From JBBIGV01 sp037447335 (GTDB lineage Bacteria; Bacteroidota; Ignavibacteria; Ignavibacteriales; Ignavibacteriaceae): a stretch of 30,104 nt of DNA. The notes beneath the pieces are model-generated. The model saw only the letters and a program-made list of their open reading frames with translations, did no database searches and was not told the DNA's origin. Where the stretch lies: contig JBBIGV010000039.1 of the NCBI GenBank assembly GCA_037447335.1, positions 1 to 30,104 on the forward strand, in the 5' to 3' direction. Below, in pieces: positions 16,353 through 24,486 of this stretch. The position numbers and the translations under genes were made by a program. Position 1 is the stretch's first letter. Each line of letters opens with the position of its first letter.

Positions 16353-16460
16353 AATCCCTGTGTAACAGTTTTGAGGTTTGATGATATGGAAGTAAAGCAT
16401 AACCTTGAAGCAGTACTTAAGAGAATTGAGAGGTGGATTGATGATCACAGTAATAAATAA
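16328..16460 (+). pseudogene. DUF559 (Vsr-like endonuclease) gene, frameshifted 3' fragment
   Basis: Two overlapping frames together encode MNQIQKEIKSL and then VTVLRFDDMEVKHNLEAV and a terminal WIDDHSNK. The VTVLRFDD...NLEAVLKRI pattern matches the C-terminal end of DUF559 proteins, relatives of very-short-patch-repair endonucleases. One extra base near 16359 shifts the frame. The catalytic N-terminal part is absent, so this is a remnant. It is bracketed by repeat copies A and B, and copy C beyond the gap repeats its first codons before a stop. The family call rests on about 40 residues. Confidence 0.65.
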
Positions 16461-16529
16461 ACCCACCCCTCCAGGGAGGGGTCAATTCCACTTTAAATCT
16501 TAATATGAAAGCCGTATTAAAAAATTAAC
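16461..16529 (+). repeat. GC-rich palindromic repeat unit, copy B, cut by the gap
   Basis: The unit starts ACCCACCCCT directly after the DUF559 fragment stop and has CCCCTCCAGGGAGGGG at 16466-16481. The ATTCCACTTTAAATCTTAAT segment that follows is shared with copies A and C. It runs into the N stretch. It lacks the extra CACCC of copy A. Confidence 0.85.
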
Positions 16530-16629
16530 NNNNNNNNNNNNNNNNNNNNNNNNNNNNNNNNNNNNNNNNNNNNNNNNNNNNNNNNNNNNNNNNNNNNNNN
16601 NNNNNNNNNNNNNNNNNNNNNNNNNNNNN
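16530..16629. other. Assembly gap of 100 N
   Basis: A run of exactly 100 unknown bases is the usual placeholder for a scaffold gap of unknown size. It is flanked on both sides by copies of the same repeat, so the real sequence may hold further repeat units or a DUF559 gene. Confidence 0.97.
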
Positions 16630-16704
16630 ATTCCACTTTAAATCTTAATATGAAAGCCGTATTAAAAAATTAACTTGAAATGAATCAGATACAAAAAAAA
16701 TAAA
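16630..16704 (+). repeat. AT-rich part of the repeat unit, copy C
   Basis: The segment begins ATTCCACTTTAAATCTTAAT and runs to the ATGAATCAGATAC stretch, closely matching 16278-16352. It then diverges; the MNQIQK reading frame stops within a run of A. Its GC-rich left part lies in the gap. Confidence 0.85.
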
Positions 16705-16710
16705 CCTTTT

Positions 16711-16745
16711 CTTCCATCTCTCAAGTGGAAGCTTTTTGCTTTTTA
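16711..16745 (+). terminator. Possible rho-independent terminator within the repeat block
   Basis: CTTCCA (16711-16716) pairs with TGGAAG (16726-16731) over a 9-base loop, followed by CTTTTTGCTTTTT. The stem is short but the T-runs are good. It could end transcription from paiB or from a gene hidden in the gap. Confidence 0.45.
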
Positions 16746-16753
16746 AAAACGAG

Positions 16754-16790
16754 GTCGTCCCCTCCCGGGAGGGGAAGAAGGGGTGGGTCA
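16754..16790 (-). repeat. GC-rich palindromic repeat, inverted copy
   Basis: Read on the minus strand this gives ACCCACCCCTTCTTCCCCTC, then the perfect palindrome CCCCTCCCGGGAGGGG (16759-16774) and GACGAC. It matches the left part of copy A in opposite orientation. Copy A and this copy thus bound the block 16247-16790 as inverted ends. Confidence 0.8.
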
Positions 16791-16830
16791 ATATTAATTA
16801 ACAGCAGGCAGATAATCAAAGAATGAGTGA

Positions 16831-17070
16831 CTTACCGACAGACCTTCTGCAGAGGCAATCAGAGAATTAAAGAAAAAAGACTATACACCCGAAGAGTTTG
16901 TTATTGATGAAAAGTATATTTTTCTGTATTATCCGAACGGCTATGGTAAAGCAAAACTGAACAATAACCTCTTTGAAAGTAAACTTAAAGTTCATGCAAC
17001 CACAAGAAACTGGAAAACTATTCAGGCTATAGCAGAAATGAGTAACAAATGGAAACACCACGTACCGTAA
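16831..17070 (+). pseudogene. DUF1697 family protein, 3' fragment
   Basis: An open frame after TGA (16828-16830) encodes LTDRPSAEAI and YTPEEFVIDEK, then YYPNGYGKAKLNNNLFESK and ATTRNWKTIQAIAEM. This order matches the C-terminal half of DUF1697 proteins (PF08002). The N-terminal half, roughly 100 residues, is missing, and non-matching sequence and the repeat block lie where it should be. The 3' end overlaps the SDR start by 22 bp, so the intact gene was probably translationally coupled to it. The damage is most simply explained by rearrangement at the repeats, though the missing half might lie inside or beyond the gap. Confidence 0.75.
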
Positions 17071-17987
17071 TAATCACCGGTTCGAACTCAGGAATTGGTA
17101 AGGCAGCAGCTATAAAATTTGCAGCGGCAGGTCATAATGTAAATATGGCATGCAGGAATATTGAAAAAAGTTTAATAGCCCATCAGGAAGTAATTGATCT
17201 CTCCAATAATAAAAATATTGAACTTATGCGGCTGGACATTTCGTCGTTTGCATCAATCCGTGAATTTTGCTCTGAGTTTAAATCAAGCCGCCCCAAATTA
17301 GATGTATTGATTCACAATGCAGCTTACTTTGAGCATGGTGCAAAATACAAATCAAGCCCCGATGGTATTGAGATAACATTTGCAACAAATTTATTCGGTC
17401 CGTTTTTAATGACCGAACTGCTGAAGGATTCTCTTCAGAAGTCGGACGATGCAAGAATTCTAAATGCTTGCACAGAAAATATTATGCACTTTTTTGATCC
17501 CAAACGAAAAATTGAATTTCATAATATCTATGGAGAGGATATTGATGAAACAAAATACATTGTTTATAAAAAGTATGGTGATTCCCAAATGGCTTTATTA
17601 ATGCTGACATTCAGAATGGCAGATGAGTACAAGTCATCAGGAATTAAAGTCAATGCCATCATAATCCCCGGAGTAAAAATTGCAAAGGAAACGATGAATA
17701 AGCTTAGCCCCGGCTGCAGAATTGTTGCAATGATCAAGCAGCCTTTTTCACTCACCCCGGAAAGTTTGGGCGATTGTTATTTTCAAATCTGTACTTCTGA
17801 AGAATTTAAGGATATCACAGGTAAAGCAATAAATAAGCGCAATGAAGTGATGCCGGCTTCTCAACATGATAAGGGCTTCGGTGAAACAAAAGAGTTATTG
17901 TCATTCAATTATATTCCTAAGTATGCTTATAACAGGGATATAGCAGATCAGCTATGGATGCTAAGCAAAAAATTGTGCAGCGTTTGA
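17049..17987 (+). CDS. Short-chain dehydrogenase/reductase family protein, altered active site
   Basis: This 312-residue Rossmann-fold protein resembles retinol-dehydrogenase-type SDRs. The cofactor loop TGSNSGIG (10-17), HNAA (89-92) and the structural/catalytic N114 (ATNLFGPF) are intact, and an arginine in ACRN suggests NADP(H). The active-site block reads Y176-GDS-Q180, where the family has YxxSK, so the catalytic lysine is replaced by glutamine. The usual NVSS strand reads NACT. It may bind nucleotide without normal dehydrogenase activity, or use another chemistry. The ATG lies inside the 3' end of the DUF1697 remnant, 22 bp before that stop. No independent ribosome-binding site is evident, so loss of the upstream gene may affect its expression. 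Confidence 0.88.
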   Translation: METPRTVIITGSNSGIGKAAAIKFAAAGHNVNMACRNIEKSLIAHQEVIDLSNNKNIELMRLDISSFASIREFCSEFKSSRPKLDVLIHNAAYFEHGAKYKSSPDGIEITFATNLFGPFLMTELLKDSLQKSDDARILNACTENIMHFFDPKRKIEFHNIYGEDIDETKYIVYKKYGDSQMALLMLTFRMADEYKSSGIKVNAIIIPGVKIAKETMNKLSPGCRIVAMIKQPFSLTPESLGDCYFQICTSEEFKDITGKAINKRNEVMPASQHDKGFGETKELLSFNYIPKYAYNRDIADQLWMLSKKLCSV

Positions 17988-18093
17988 ATCAATAGTCTGA
18001 GTTCTGCCCGCTTTAGTGAATCAAATTAACATCAAATCTTTCCCGCTCTTTTAGTAACTTCACCTTCACAAACAAAACAATTTCGGAGAAACT

Positions 18094-18462
18094 ATGCCTA
18101 AACTCGCAATATCATTTGGAATTTTATTCATCATAATTGGATTAGCAGCTTATTTCGGGATCAGCAGTGAAAGTATTACTGCTCTCATCCCAGCATTCCT
18201 TGGTGTGCCAATGTTGATACTTGGTTGGCTTGCCCTTAATGAAAAATATTTAAAGCTCGCAATGCACGGAGCAGCAGTTCTTGCGCTGATTGGTTTTGGC
18301 GGAACGGTTAGTGGTTTATTCAAATTCTTCAGGATGATTGGAGGTGAAGAGTTTGAAAGATCCGCCGCCATTACTGTGCAGGCAATAATGGCATTACTTT
18401 GTCTTATTTTTTTAGTGTTTGCTGTTAAATCTTTTATTGAAGCCAGAAGAAATAAACAATAA
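18094..18462 (+). CDS. Small four-helix membrane protein of unknown function
   Basis: The 122-residue product is mostly hydrophobic, with about four membrane helices (roughly 4-22, 28-46, 54-75 and 90-113) and a short basic C-terminus (RRNKQ). It starts at ATG with CGGAGA just upstream. I do not recognise a named family. Its stop lies 14 bp before the DUF885 lipoprotein start, so the two are probably co-transcribed. The first helix is unlikely to be a cleaved signal peptide because no cleavage site follows it. Confidence 0.75.
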   Translation: MPKLAISFGILFIIIGLAAYFGISSESITALIPAFLGVPMLILGWLALNEKYLKLAMHGAAVLALIGFGGTVSGLFKFFRMIGGEEFERSAAITVQAIMALLCLIFLVFAVKSFIEARRNKQ

Positions 18463-18476
18463 TCAACAGGATTGAG

Positions 18477-19811
18477 ATGAAAAAGATTATTTCCAATACA
18501 TTAATTGTTCTTTTAAGCGGGCTTATACTCCATTCTTGCTCAGATAAAAATTCAACACCACAAAATGAACTGGAAACAAGAATGAACAGAATTGCTGAAA
18601 ACTATGCTAAGCTGGTATTAAAAGTGGGATTGTTTGATGGTGATTATGTTGATGCCTACTTTGGACCGGAAGACTGGAGACCTGATATAAATTATAAAGA
18701 TGAGCCCGATGCAATTCAAAAAATATATGATGAGGCGGGCTTATTGCTTGATGGTTTGGACAGCCTCGCTGCGTTTAAAGCCGATGACATGCAAACCCTG
18801 CGGTTCAGATATCTTTACAAACAACTACTCGCTTTACGCGGTAAAGCTTTCATGCTTGCCGATGGTAAATTCACATTCGATGAAGAGACAAAAGTCTTGT
18901 ATGATGCAGAAGCTCCTTCATTCCCGGATGAACATTTTCATTCAATCATTAACGAACTGGATGCGCTTCTTCCCGGCTCAGGTGATGTTGGTGAAAGGCT
19001 GCAGGAATTCAAAAAGGATTTTATTATTCCCAAAGAAAAGCTTGATGCGGTTTTCACGGCTGCTATCGAGGAATGCCGTAAGCGTACTTTAAGATATATT
19101 ACACTTCCCGAAGAAGAAAACTTCACTGTTGAATATGTAGAGGGACAACACTGGGCCGCTTATAACTGGTATAAAGGTAACAGCTTCAGCCTCATTCAGG
19201 TTAATACCGATTTACCTGTTTATATTGACCGCGCTGTTGATCTTGCTGCTCATGAAGGCTACCCTGGTCATCATGTTTATAATGTTTTGCTCGAAAAACA
19301 TCTTGCAAAAGAAAGAGGCTGGGTTGAGTTTACAGTTTATGCCTTATTCAGTCCGCAATCTCTTATTGCAGAAGGAACGGCTAATTACGGAATTGAGGTT
19401 GCTTTTCCGTGTGAGAGCAGAATTCAGTTCGAAAAAGAAGTGCTGTTTCCGCTCGCGGGGATTGATCCCGCAAAAGCGGAACAGTATTATAAAGTTCTCG
19501 AACTTACATCAAAGCTCTCCTATGCTTCCAACGAGGCAGCAAGAAAATATCTTGATGGAGAATTAACGAGAGATGAAGCAAAATTATGGCTTCAAAAATA
19601 CCGGCTCGCAAGCCCGGAAAGATCCGAGCAAAACCTCAGATTTATTGAGAAGTACAGAAGTTACGTTATTAACTATAATCTCGGGCAGGATATTGTTAAA
19701 GATTATATCGAAAGAAACGGCGGTACAGCCGATAACCCCCGCAGAAGATGGGAATTATTTAAAGAACTGTTATCAACTCCGCGAACTCCTTCAGGATTAA
19801 TGCGCGATTAA
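18477..19811 (+). CDS. DUF885 family putative metallopeptidase lipoprotein
   Basis: This 444-residue DUF885 protein has a lipoprotein signal ending at C21 (LILHSC), so it is expected in the outer membrane or periplasm. The hallmark HEGYPGHH lies at 259-266, and SLIAEGTANYGIEV follows about 40 residues later. Together they resemble a zinc site in which His-Glu and a later glutamate take part. Members are usually around 550-600 residues; this one is shorter, mainly in the N-terminal region. Catalysis in the family is inferred, not shown here. The C-terminus ends in a basic RTPSGLMRD. It is co-oriented with the small membrane protein gene just upstream and followed by a perfect hairpin. Confidence 0.9.
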   Translation: MKKIISNTLIVLLSGLILHSCSDKNSTPQNELETRMNRIAENYAKLVLKVGLFDGDYVDAYFGPEDWRPDINYKDEPDAIQKIYDEAGLLLDGLDSLAAFKADDMQTLRFRYLYKQLLALRGKAFMLADGKFTFDEETKVLYDAEAPSFPDEHFHSIINELDALLPGSGDVGERLQEFKKDFIIPKEKLDAVFTAAIEECRKRTLRYITLPEEENFTVEYVEGQHWAAYNWYKGNSFSLIQVNTDLPVYIDRAVDLAAHEGYPGHHVYNVLLEKHLAKERGWVEFTVYALFSPQSLIAEGTANYGIEVAFPCESRIQFEKEVLFPLAGIDPAKAEQYYKVLELTSKLSYASNEAARKYLDGELTRDEAKLWLQKYRLASPERSEQNLRFIEKYRSYVINYNLGQDIVKDYIERNGGTADNPRRRWELFKELLSTPRTPSGLMRD

Positions 19812-19826
19812 AACGTAAAGATATTC

Positions 19827-19857
19827 AGGCACATAGCTCTATGTGAACTATGTGCCT
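19827..19857. terminator. Perfect 10-bp hairpin between convergent genes
   Basis: AGGCACATAG (19827-19836) and CTATGTGCCT (19848-19857) form a perfect stem with an 11-base loop, 16 bp past the DUF885 stop. The loop side holds a competing ACATAG/CTATGT hairpin, and the right side is an imperfect 9-base tandem repeat (CTATGTGAA, CTATGTGCC, TATGTGTTT). There is no strong T-run, so it is a terminator or a small repeat. Confidence 0.55.
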
Positions 19858-19890
19858 ATGTGTTTAAAACAAATCGGGGCATGATAATTT

Positions 19891-20907
19891 TCAGAACATA
19901 TCTGCCGATAACCTATCAATGAGTATTTCAAACTTATTCTTATCTAAGCATACTTCATTAAAAATTTCAGTCAACAAGCTTTCATCAATCGCATAAAAAT
20001 CTTTTTGCAAAGGAGTAACGACAACACCGCCAATGTCAATTGCAGCGGGACTAACTACAATTTTATCTTCTCCTTTCCGATAGTAATGGGAAGAACGATG
20101 CTTTTCCCTTAAAAAAATTATAACCCTCCAGCCAAACTCTACTTCGTAAGAAGAAATAATATTCATCGGGGCTTCGGTTTCACTGTGCAAGCGGATGTTT
20201 GAATGACTGAAAATTATTTCCAAATACAGCGTGTAAATCTTATTGAAGGTCTTTTCCATAATTTCAATGGAATTACTCTCAATAGAAATAAATCTTCTTA
20301 GAGAATCATCTACAGCAGCAACACATAAGTCATCTGAATCAAATAATATCTTTCCGTATTCATTCTTTAAAGAATGAAAATCATCTTCGATCGGCATGAA
20401 ACTTCGTGTCCCGGCTTGAAAATGAAGATGATCAGGAGCCGAAGCGCCGCACTCCGGTCCATTGTATAGCAAAGTAAACCGCGGGGATATTTCCTTACAG
20501 AGCTTAAGGAATGCTCCGAAATAATCCTTTATCAGTTGAGGAATGTGCTCTTTACTGACAATTGTTAAATGTTCCGGGAATACAGGATAAGGATTAACGA
20601 GTACTATTAAATCATTCTCGAACAATATTCCTTTCTGTTCCTCCGGGAGATTTTTAATGCATAGAAAACAAGAGCGGTTTTTTATGGTTTCAGAATCTGT
20701 TTTAGCAGTGGTTGATGTGACTCTTCCGGGATTGTATTGAGCGTTAATACGCATAGCATCAAAATAAATGGTTTTTATAGATGTATTGCGAAGTGCAGAA
20801 TAATTTTTTGAAGCAAGCTGCCATGTTTCCTTCTGCTGTTGCAGAAGAGTTTGTACTTCATTTGCAAGCGAAGTACCGATAACCGGAAAAAACTTTGAAC
20901 TTTCCAA
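19891..20907 (-). CDS. DUF4922 HIT-like nucleotidyltransferase/phosphorylase
   Basis: This 338-residue protein has the histidine-triad-type motif DHLHFQAG (159-166) and the pair CFLC (80-83), which may bind zinc. The block SAPDHLHFQ and the preceding NPYPVFPEHLTIV resemble the GalT/Ap4A phosphorylase branch of the HIT superfamily, and the motif is close to HLHFQ of plant GDP-L-galactose phosphorylase. It likely transfers or phosphorolyses a nucleotide, perhaps a nucleotide sugar; the substrate is unknown. The start is TTG at 20907 with only a weak AAAGG upstream; the next in-frame ATG is residue 52. It lies 32 bp after the glycosyltransferase gene, as the last gene of a three-gene operon. Confidence 0.85.
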   Translation of the reverse strand: MESSKFFPVIGTSLANEVQTLLQQQKETWQLASKNYSALRNTSIKTIYFDAMRINAQYNPGRVTSTTAKTDSETIKNRSCFLCIKNLPEEQKGILFENDLIVLVNPYPVFPEHLTIVSKEHIPQLIKDYFGAFLKLCKEISPRFTLLYNGPECGASAPDHLHFQAGTRSFMPIEDDFHSLKNEYGKILFDSDDLCVAAVDDSLRRFISIESNSIEIMEKTFNKIYTLYLEIIFSHSNIRLHSETEAPMNIISSYEVEFGWRVIIFLREKHRSSHYYRKGEDKIVVSPAAIDIGGVVVTPLQKDFYAIDESLLTEIFNEVCLDKNKFEILIDRLSADMF

Positions 20908-20939
20908 TTTTATGTAACGCCTTTTGTAGGGTCTTTCAC

Positions 20940-22370
20940 CTATTTTTGCCGTGAAAGTATTTCGAAGGTCCGGATCTTGTCTTTATAAAAATTGTACACA
21001 TTACTTTGCCCGATACTTAAACCTGCGTCACTGTTTCCTTCCCATCTCCTGCAAAGATAGATCGGTTCATAAATGCGTTCAATTTTGTACTTACGTGAGA
21101 TGTTAAGCATCACCGCATAGTCTTCACCATAACTTACGTTTGGAAATTTTATCTCACGAAGCACCGGGGTATAGAATGCACGCGGCGCTCCAAGTCCGTT
21201 TATTCTCAATGCATTATTTCTTCCGTTCTCTTCCGTCCACTCGCGGTGATCAATAATTCCGGGCGGGATTTCATTCAAATCAAAGTCTGTCAGTTTATAC
21301 GAGCCTACTACTGCCGCACAATCTGAAGAATCAAATTTATCAATTATTTTTTGAAGTGTATTTCCATCCGCATAAAGATCATCGCTATCAAGCTGCACTG
21401 CATACATACCGCAATTATTAATATGTACAGCCAGGTTCCAGCATCCGCCGATACCAAGGTCAGTTCGTTGAGGGATCAGGTGAATAATTTTCACACTACT
21501 GGCAGAGGCTTTTTTTATTACCTCAGTAGTTCCGTCGTTTGAATGATTATCAATTACAATCACGTTAAAATCAAAATTGGTTTTTTGACTTAGTGCTGAA
21601 TTTAGCGCATCTGAGATTGTCCTCACCCTGTTCTTTACAGGAATTATCACCGAGGCTTTAACGGGGAAATCTTCATTACTTTTTTTAACTGATTGAAATT
21701 CAGGTTTGAGATATGCACCAATCTTCTTTAAGTAATTTGTAAAAGCATCTTCCATCTCCAACTGGACCTCTCTGTTCTTAGGATCTACATATTCAAACTG
21801 TTTCTGTCCGCCATCGCTTTGCTCTTCACTTTCTGCTGAATATAAAAACTCATTTAAGTGCACCGTCGGATAATTTAATGAAATTGTCAGCCTGCAATCA
21901 TAAAACCCGGCGTACTTGTAACTATGATTACTATTATTTACCCAGTCATTCAGGGCTTGTTTATTGAAGAGAATCAACATGCCAAAATCAAAATCATTGC
22001 GGACACTTCCGTACTGATAATCAATAAGTGGATGGGGAAAAGGAATATTATTTTTCAACTCATAATAATCCGCGTAAACAATACCCGCACCGGTTGATAA
22101 AGCGGCAGACAAAAATCTTTCTGCAGAAAATTGCCCGGGTATTACTCTTCCCGGGAAAACAACCAATGCAAATGGTGTTTCAGTATTAGAGGCAATCAAC
22201 CTGAAAGTTTCGGTGCTAAAAGGCAGGGTTGTGAAAAGATTTTTGCATCCGTTAAGAGTAAGTGAATGTTTGTTAGAAAGCACAAAAATTTTACTGATTG
22301 TTTCAGAATCCCGGAACTGATCAATTGTATTTTCCGGATTGCTGCTATCGAACATAAAGAGAGTGATCAT
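20940..22370 (-). CDS. Family 2 glycosyltransferase with extra N-terminal domain
   Basis: This 476-residue protein has a GT-A domain of family GT2 in its C-terminal half: ASVIIPVKNRVRTISDAL (from 239), VIVIDNHSNDGT and the metal/nucleotide motif DSDD (328-331). A later GLGAPRAFY and a YGEDYAVML acceptor-side block complete it. The first ~230 residues look like a second, degenerate GT-A-like fold (FALVVFPGRVIPGQFSAERF, AGIVYADYYE) without a DxD motif. There is no signal peptide or membrane helix, so it should act in the cytoplasm on a nucleotide-sugar donor. It sits 18 bp after the receptor gene and 32 bp before the DUF4922 gene. Confidence 0.9.
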   Translation of the reverse strand: MITLFMFDSSNPENTIDQFRDSETISKIFVLSNKHSLTLNGCKNLFTTLPFSTETFRLIASNTETPFALVVFPGRVIPGQFSAERFLSAALSTGAGIVYADYYELKNNIPFPHPLIDYQYGSVRNDFDFGMLILFNKQALNDWVNNSNHSYKYAGFYDCRLTISLNYPTVHLNEFLYSAESEEQSDGGQKQFEYVDPKNREVQLEMEDAFTNYLKKIGAYLKPEFQSVKKSNEDFPVKASVIIPVKNRVRTISDALNSALSQKTNFDFNVIVIDNHSNDGTTEVIKKASASSVKIIHLIPQRTDLGIGGCWNLAVHINNCGMYAVQLDSDDLYADGNTLQKIIDKFDSSDCAAVVGSYKLTDFDLNEIPPGIIDHREWTEENGRNNALRINGLGAPRAFYTPVLREIKFPNVSYGEDYAVMLNISRKYKIERIYEPIYLCRRWEGNSDAGLSIGQSNVYNFYKDKIRTFEILSRQK

Positions 22371-22388
22371 AACAAAACATCATTCAAA

Positions 22389-24350
22389 TTAAAATTCAAG
22401 GCTAACACCGCCCCAGATTTGCCGTCCCGCTTCAGGCAGCCCCCATTGCGGAAAGTAAAGTTTATCAAACATGTTATTAACTCGTGCAAAAAGCTCTAAT
22501 CTTAAATCATTAAATATCCTGAAGTTATATGCCAATCGCAGATTAACCAGCATATAATCGGGCAATCTTTGGAAGAATGTACTGCCTTCCCTGAGTGCGA
22601 ATTCTTTTGACGAATAGTTAAACTCCAATTGTGTTTCAATATTTTTACTGAAATAATAATGAAGCGTAAGCAGCGAAATGAAGTTCGGTTTATACTCGAG
22701 TGTATCTTTAAAATTACCATTTACATCTTTAGCAAATGCATTAAGATATGTCAGATGAAATGATGCGTTGAAACCATCAGCAAGTATATAATTTACATTT
22801 AATTCTGCACCCGCCGTTCTGATCTGCTCTTTATTAACTCTTCTGAACTGCCTTCCCGGAAGTGATTCTCTGACAATTCCATCTTTGAGATATGACAGGA
22901 AAAAATTCAACTCGATTTTACCACCCGGCAGCAAACTATTAAACCCAATTTCGCCGGAATGCACAATCTCTGCCCGGAGCTGAGGATTCGGAACAAATCG
23001 ACCTAATGCCCCTGAGAATGTTTCCCGTAAAGTTGGAAAGCGGGTTTTCCTGCCAAATGAAATATAAACAGAATGTAAATCGCTGATTGAATAGACAATC
23101 CCACCACTGAAACTGATATCACTAACGGGTGCTTTGGGAGTTTTATCACCGGTCAATGGCGTAGAAGAATAGTCATATCCAAGCCCGATAATTGCGGCAG
23201 TTCTTCCGATAAAATATTCGTATTCAGCGCCAACACTGATAAGATTTTGCCGGTATAATTCATCATTATAACCAGCAGACAGTATTTTTTCTTCGTGAGT
23301 TGTGGTTAAGGTATTCAGCGCAGCTTTAATAATTGAATTCTCTGTAACAATACCTGAATATAAGAATCTTCCGCTTGCAGTGAAGTCATTACTTTTTTCA
23401 ACATCATCAATTTCCGAAAACGTTGCGTTCGTGTATTGATTTATTTTTGAATAAACTGATGTTGCAGCAAATGTATAATCGAGCTTCGAGTTTGATAGCC
23501 TGTTAAAAAAATAATTTCCGTTCAGCGATACCATGATCCTGGTAAAAGCCGGATATTGCCAGTAACGCGGGTTTGCTACGTCAGTTTCAGGAGGCACTCC
23601 CTTTTCAGAATTGGTGAACGAAGCACCCAAACCCAGGCTGCCGTTAGCAGAATATTTATAGTTTACATTACCGAAAAGATCAACAGCCCTGCTGTAACTG
23701 TTTAACCTGAGTGAAGAAGAATTATTTACATCAGTATAAGAGTTCGGCAGATTGAATCCGTCGGTTTTACGATATGATGAAGTAAATCCTGCAGAAAGTT
23801 TTTCATTGTTCATAAAATATGAACCCGAAAATCTCCGGGTGTTGTTTTCACTAAACTGAGCCAGTACCTTGCCAAATCTTTTTCCCGGGTTAAGACGAAA
23901 CGAATTGATGTTTATTACTCCCGAAACAGAATTAGCGCCATAAATAACTGAAGGGACACCTTTTGTCACGCTTATATCGCCGATCATATCCGATGGAATC
24001 ATACTAAGATCAATGCGATTGTCCCACGGAGTATTCAGGATTACTCCATCAAAAAACAATGCTATTTGCCGTTCGCCGGCGCCTCTCAGATAGAATAATG
24101 ATTCGCCCCGGGAATTTGTCCGCACTTTCAAGGAAGGAATTAATTTACCAAGTTCACTGAGATTTGATGCATCAGTCCTCTCAATTTTTTTATGATCAAT
24201 CTCAATATGCATTTTGGACTCAAGTTTCCTGCTTGCTTCAACGGTTACCTGCTCAAGTTTATAAGTTCGTACCGAATCAACAGGCTGAGCCGCAATACTA
24301 TAAGTAAGGGCAAACACACATAATATTATTTTCATATTATCAAACTTCAT
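22389..24350 (-). CDS. TonB-dependent outer-membrane receptor
   Basis: This 653-residue receptor of the cobalamin/siderophore-like class takes up a ligand across the outer membrane using TonB energy. A signal peptide ends near AAQPVDS. A TonB-box-like EQVTVEA (about 33-39) and a plug domain (LSELGKLIPSLKVRTNSRGE, LRGAGERQIALFFDGV, VPSVIYGANSVSGVINI) follow. A beta-barrel runs to the C-terminal strand ending GGVSLEF, with the final aromatic residue needed for barrel insertion. No CarboxypepD-like SusC extension and no SusD partner is present, so it is not a classical polysaccharide-utilisation receptor. It heads the operon with GT2 and DUF4922. The leader is too short for a cobalamin riboswitch. 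Confidence 0.94.
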   Translation of the reverse strand: MKFDNMKIILCVFALTYSIAAQPVDSVRTYKLEQVTVEASRKLESKMHIEIDHKKIERTDASNLSELGKLIPSLKVRTNSRGESLFYLRGAGERQIALFFDGVILNTPWDNRIDLSMIPSDMIGDISVTKGVPSVIYGANSVSGVININSFRLNPGKRFGKVLAQFSENNTRRFSGSYFMNNEKLSAGFTSSYRKTDGFNLPNSYTDVNNSSSLRLNSYSRAVDLFGNVNYKYSANGSLGLGASFTNSEKGVPPETDVANPRYWQYPAFTRIMVSLNGNYFFNRLSNSKLDYTFAATSVYSKINQYTNATFSEIDDVEKSNDFTASGRFLYSGIVTENSIIKAALNTLTTTHEEKILSAGYNDELYRQNLISVGAEYEYFIGRTAAIIGLGYDYSSTPLTGDKTPKAPVSDISFSGGIVYSISDLHSVYISFGRKTRFPTLRETFSGALGRFVPNPQLRAEIVHSGEIGFNSLLPGGKIELNFFLSYLKDGIVRESLPGRQFRRVNKEQIRTAGAELNVNYILADGFNASFHLTYLNAFAKDVNGNFKDTLEYKPNFISLLTLHYYFSKNIETQLEFNYSSKEFALREGSTFFQRLPDYMLVNLRLAYNFRIFNDLRLELFARVNNMFDKLYFPQWGLPEAGRQIWGGVSLEF

Positions 24351-24435
24351 ATTGTTAAAAATCGGAACTGTGATTTACAGAACATGATCAGGTTAAAATT
24401 AGTTACGAAAGATTGGCTGCATTACTAAAAACTGT

Positions 24436-24470
24436 AAACAAAAAAGCCCGTCAGCTTAACGGGCTTTGAA
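24436..24470 (-). terminator. Rho-independent terminator of the HU gene
   Basis: On the minus strand AAAGCCCGT pairs with ACGGGCTTT (arms 24459-24467 and 24443-24451, 7-base loop), followed by a run of six T. It lies just past the HU stop and insulates it from the receptor operon. Confidence 0.85.
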
Positions 24471-24486
24471 ATCAATTCAGCAAGAA

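Noticed and set aside
16247..16704. Direct repeats that might be a CRISPR array
   Set aside because: Only three copies, units are far too long (70-105 bp) with irregular spacing, coding remnants lie between them, and no cas genes are present.
16837..16850. 12-mer ACAGACCTTCTG shared with the terminal inverted repeats
   Set aside because: Here it is part of conserved DUF1697 coding sequence (TDRPSA) and identity does not extend; about one such match in several windows is expected by chance.
24351..24435. Possible cobalamin riboswitch ahead of the TonB receptor
   Set aside because: The leader is under 100 bp before the HU terminator and shows no B12-box-like sequence.
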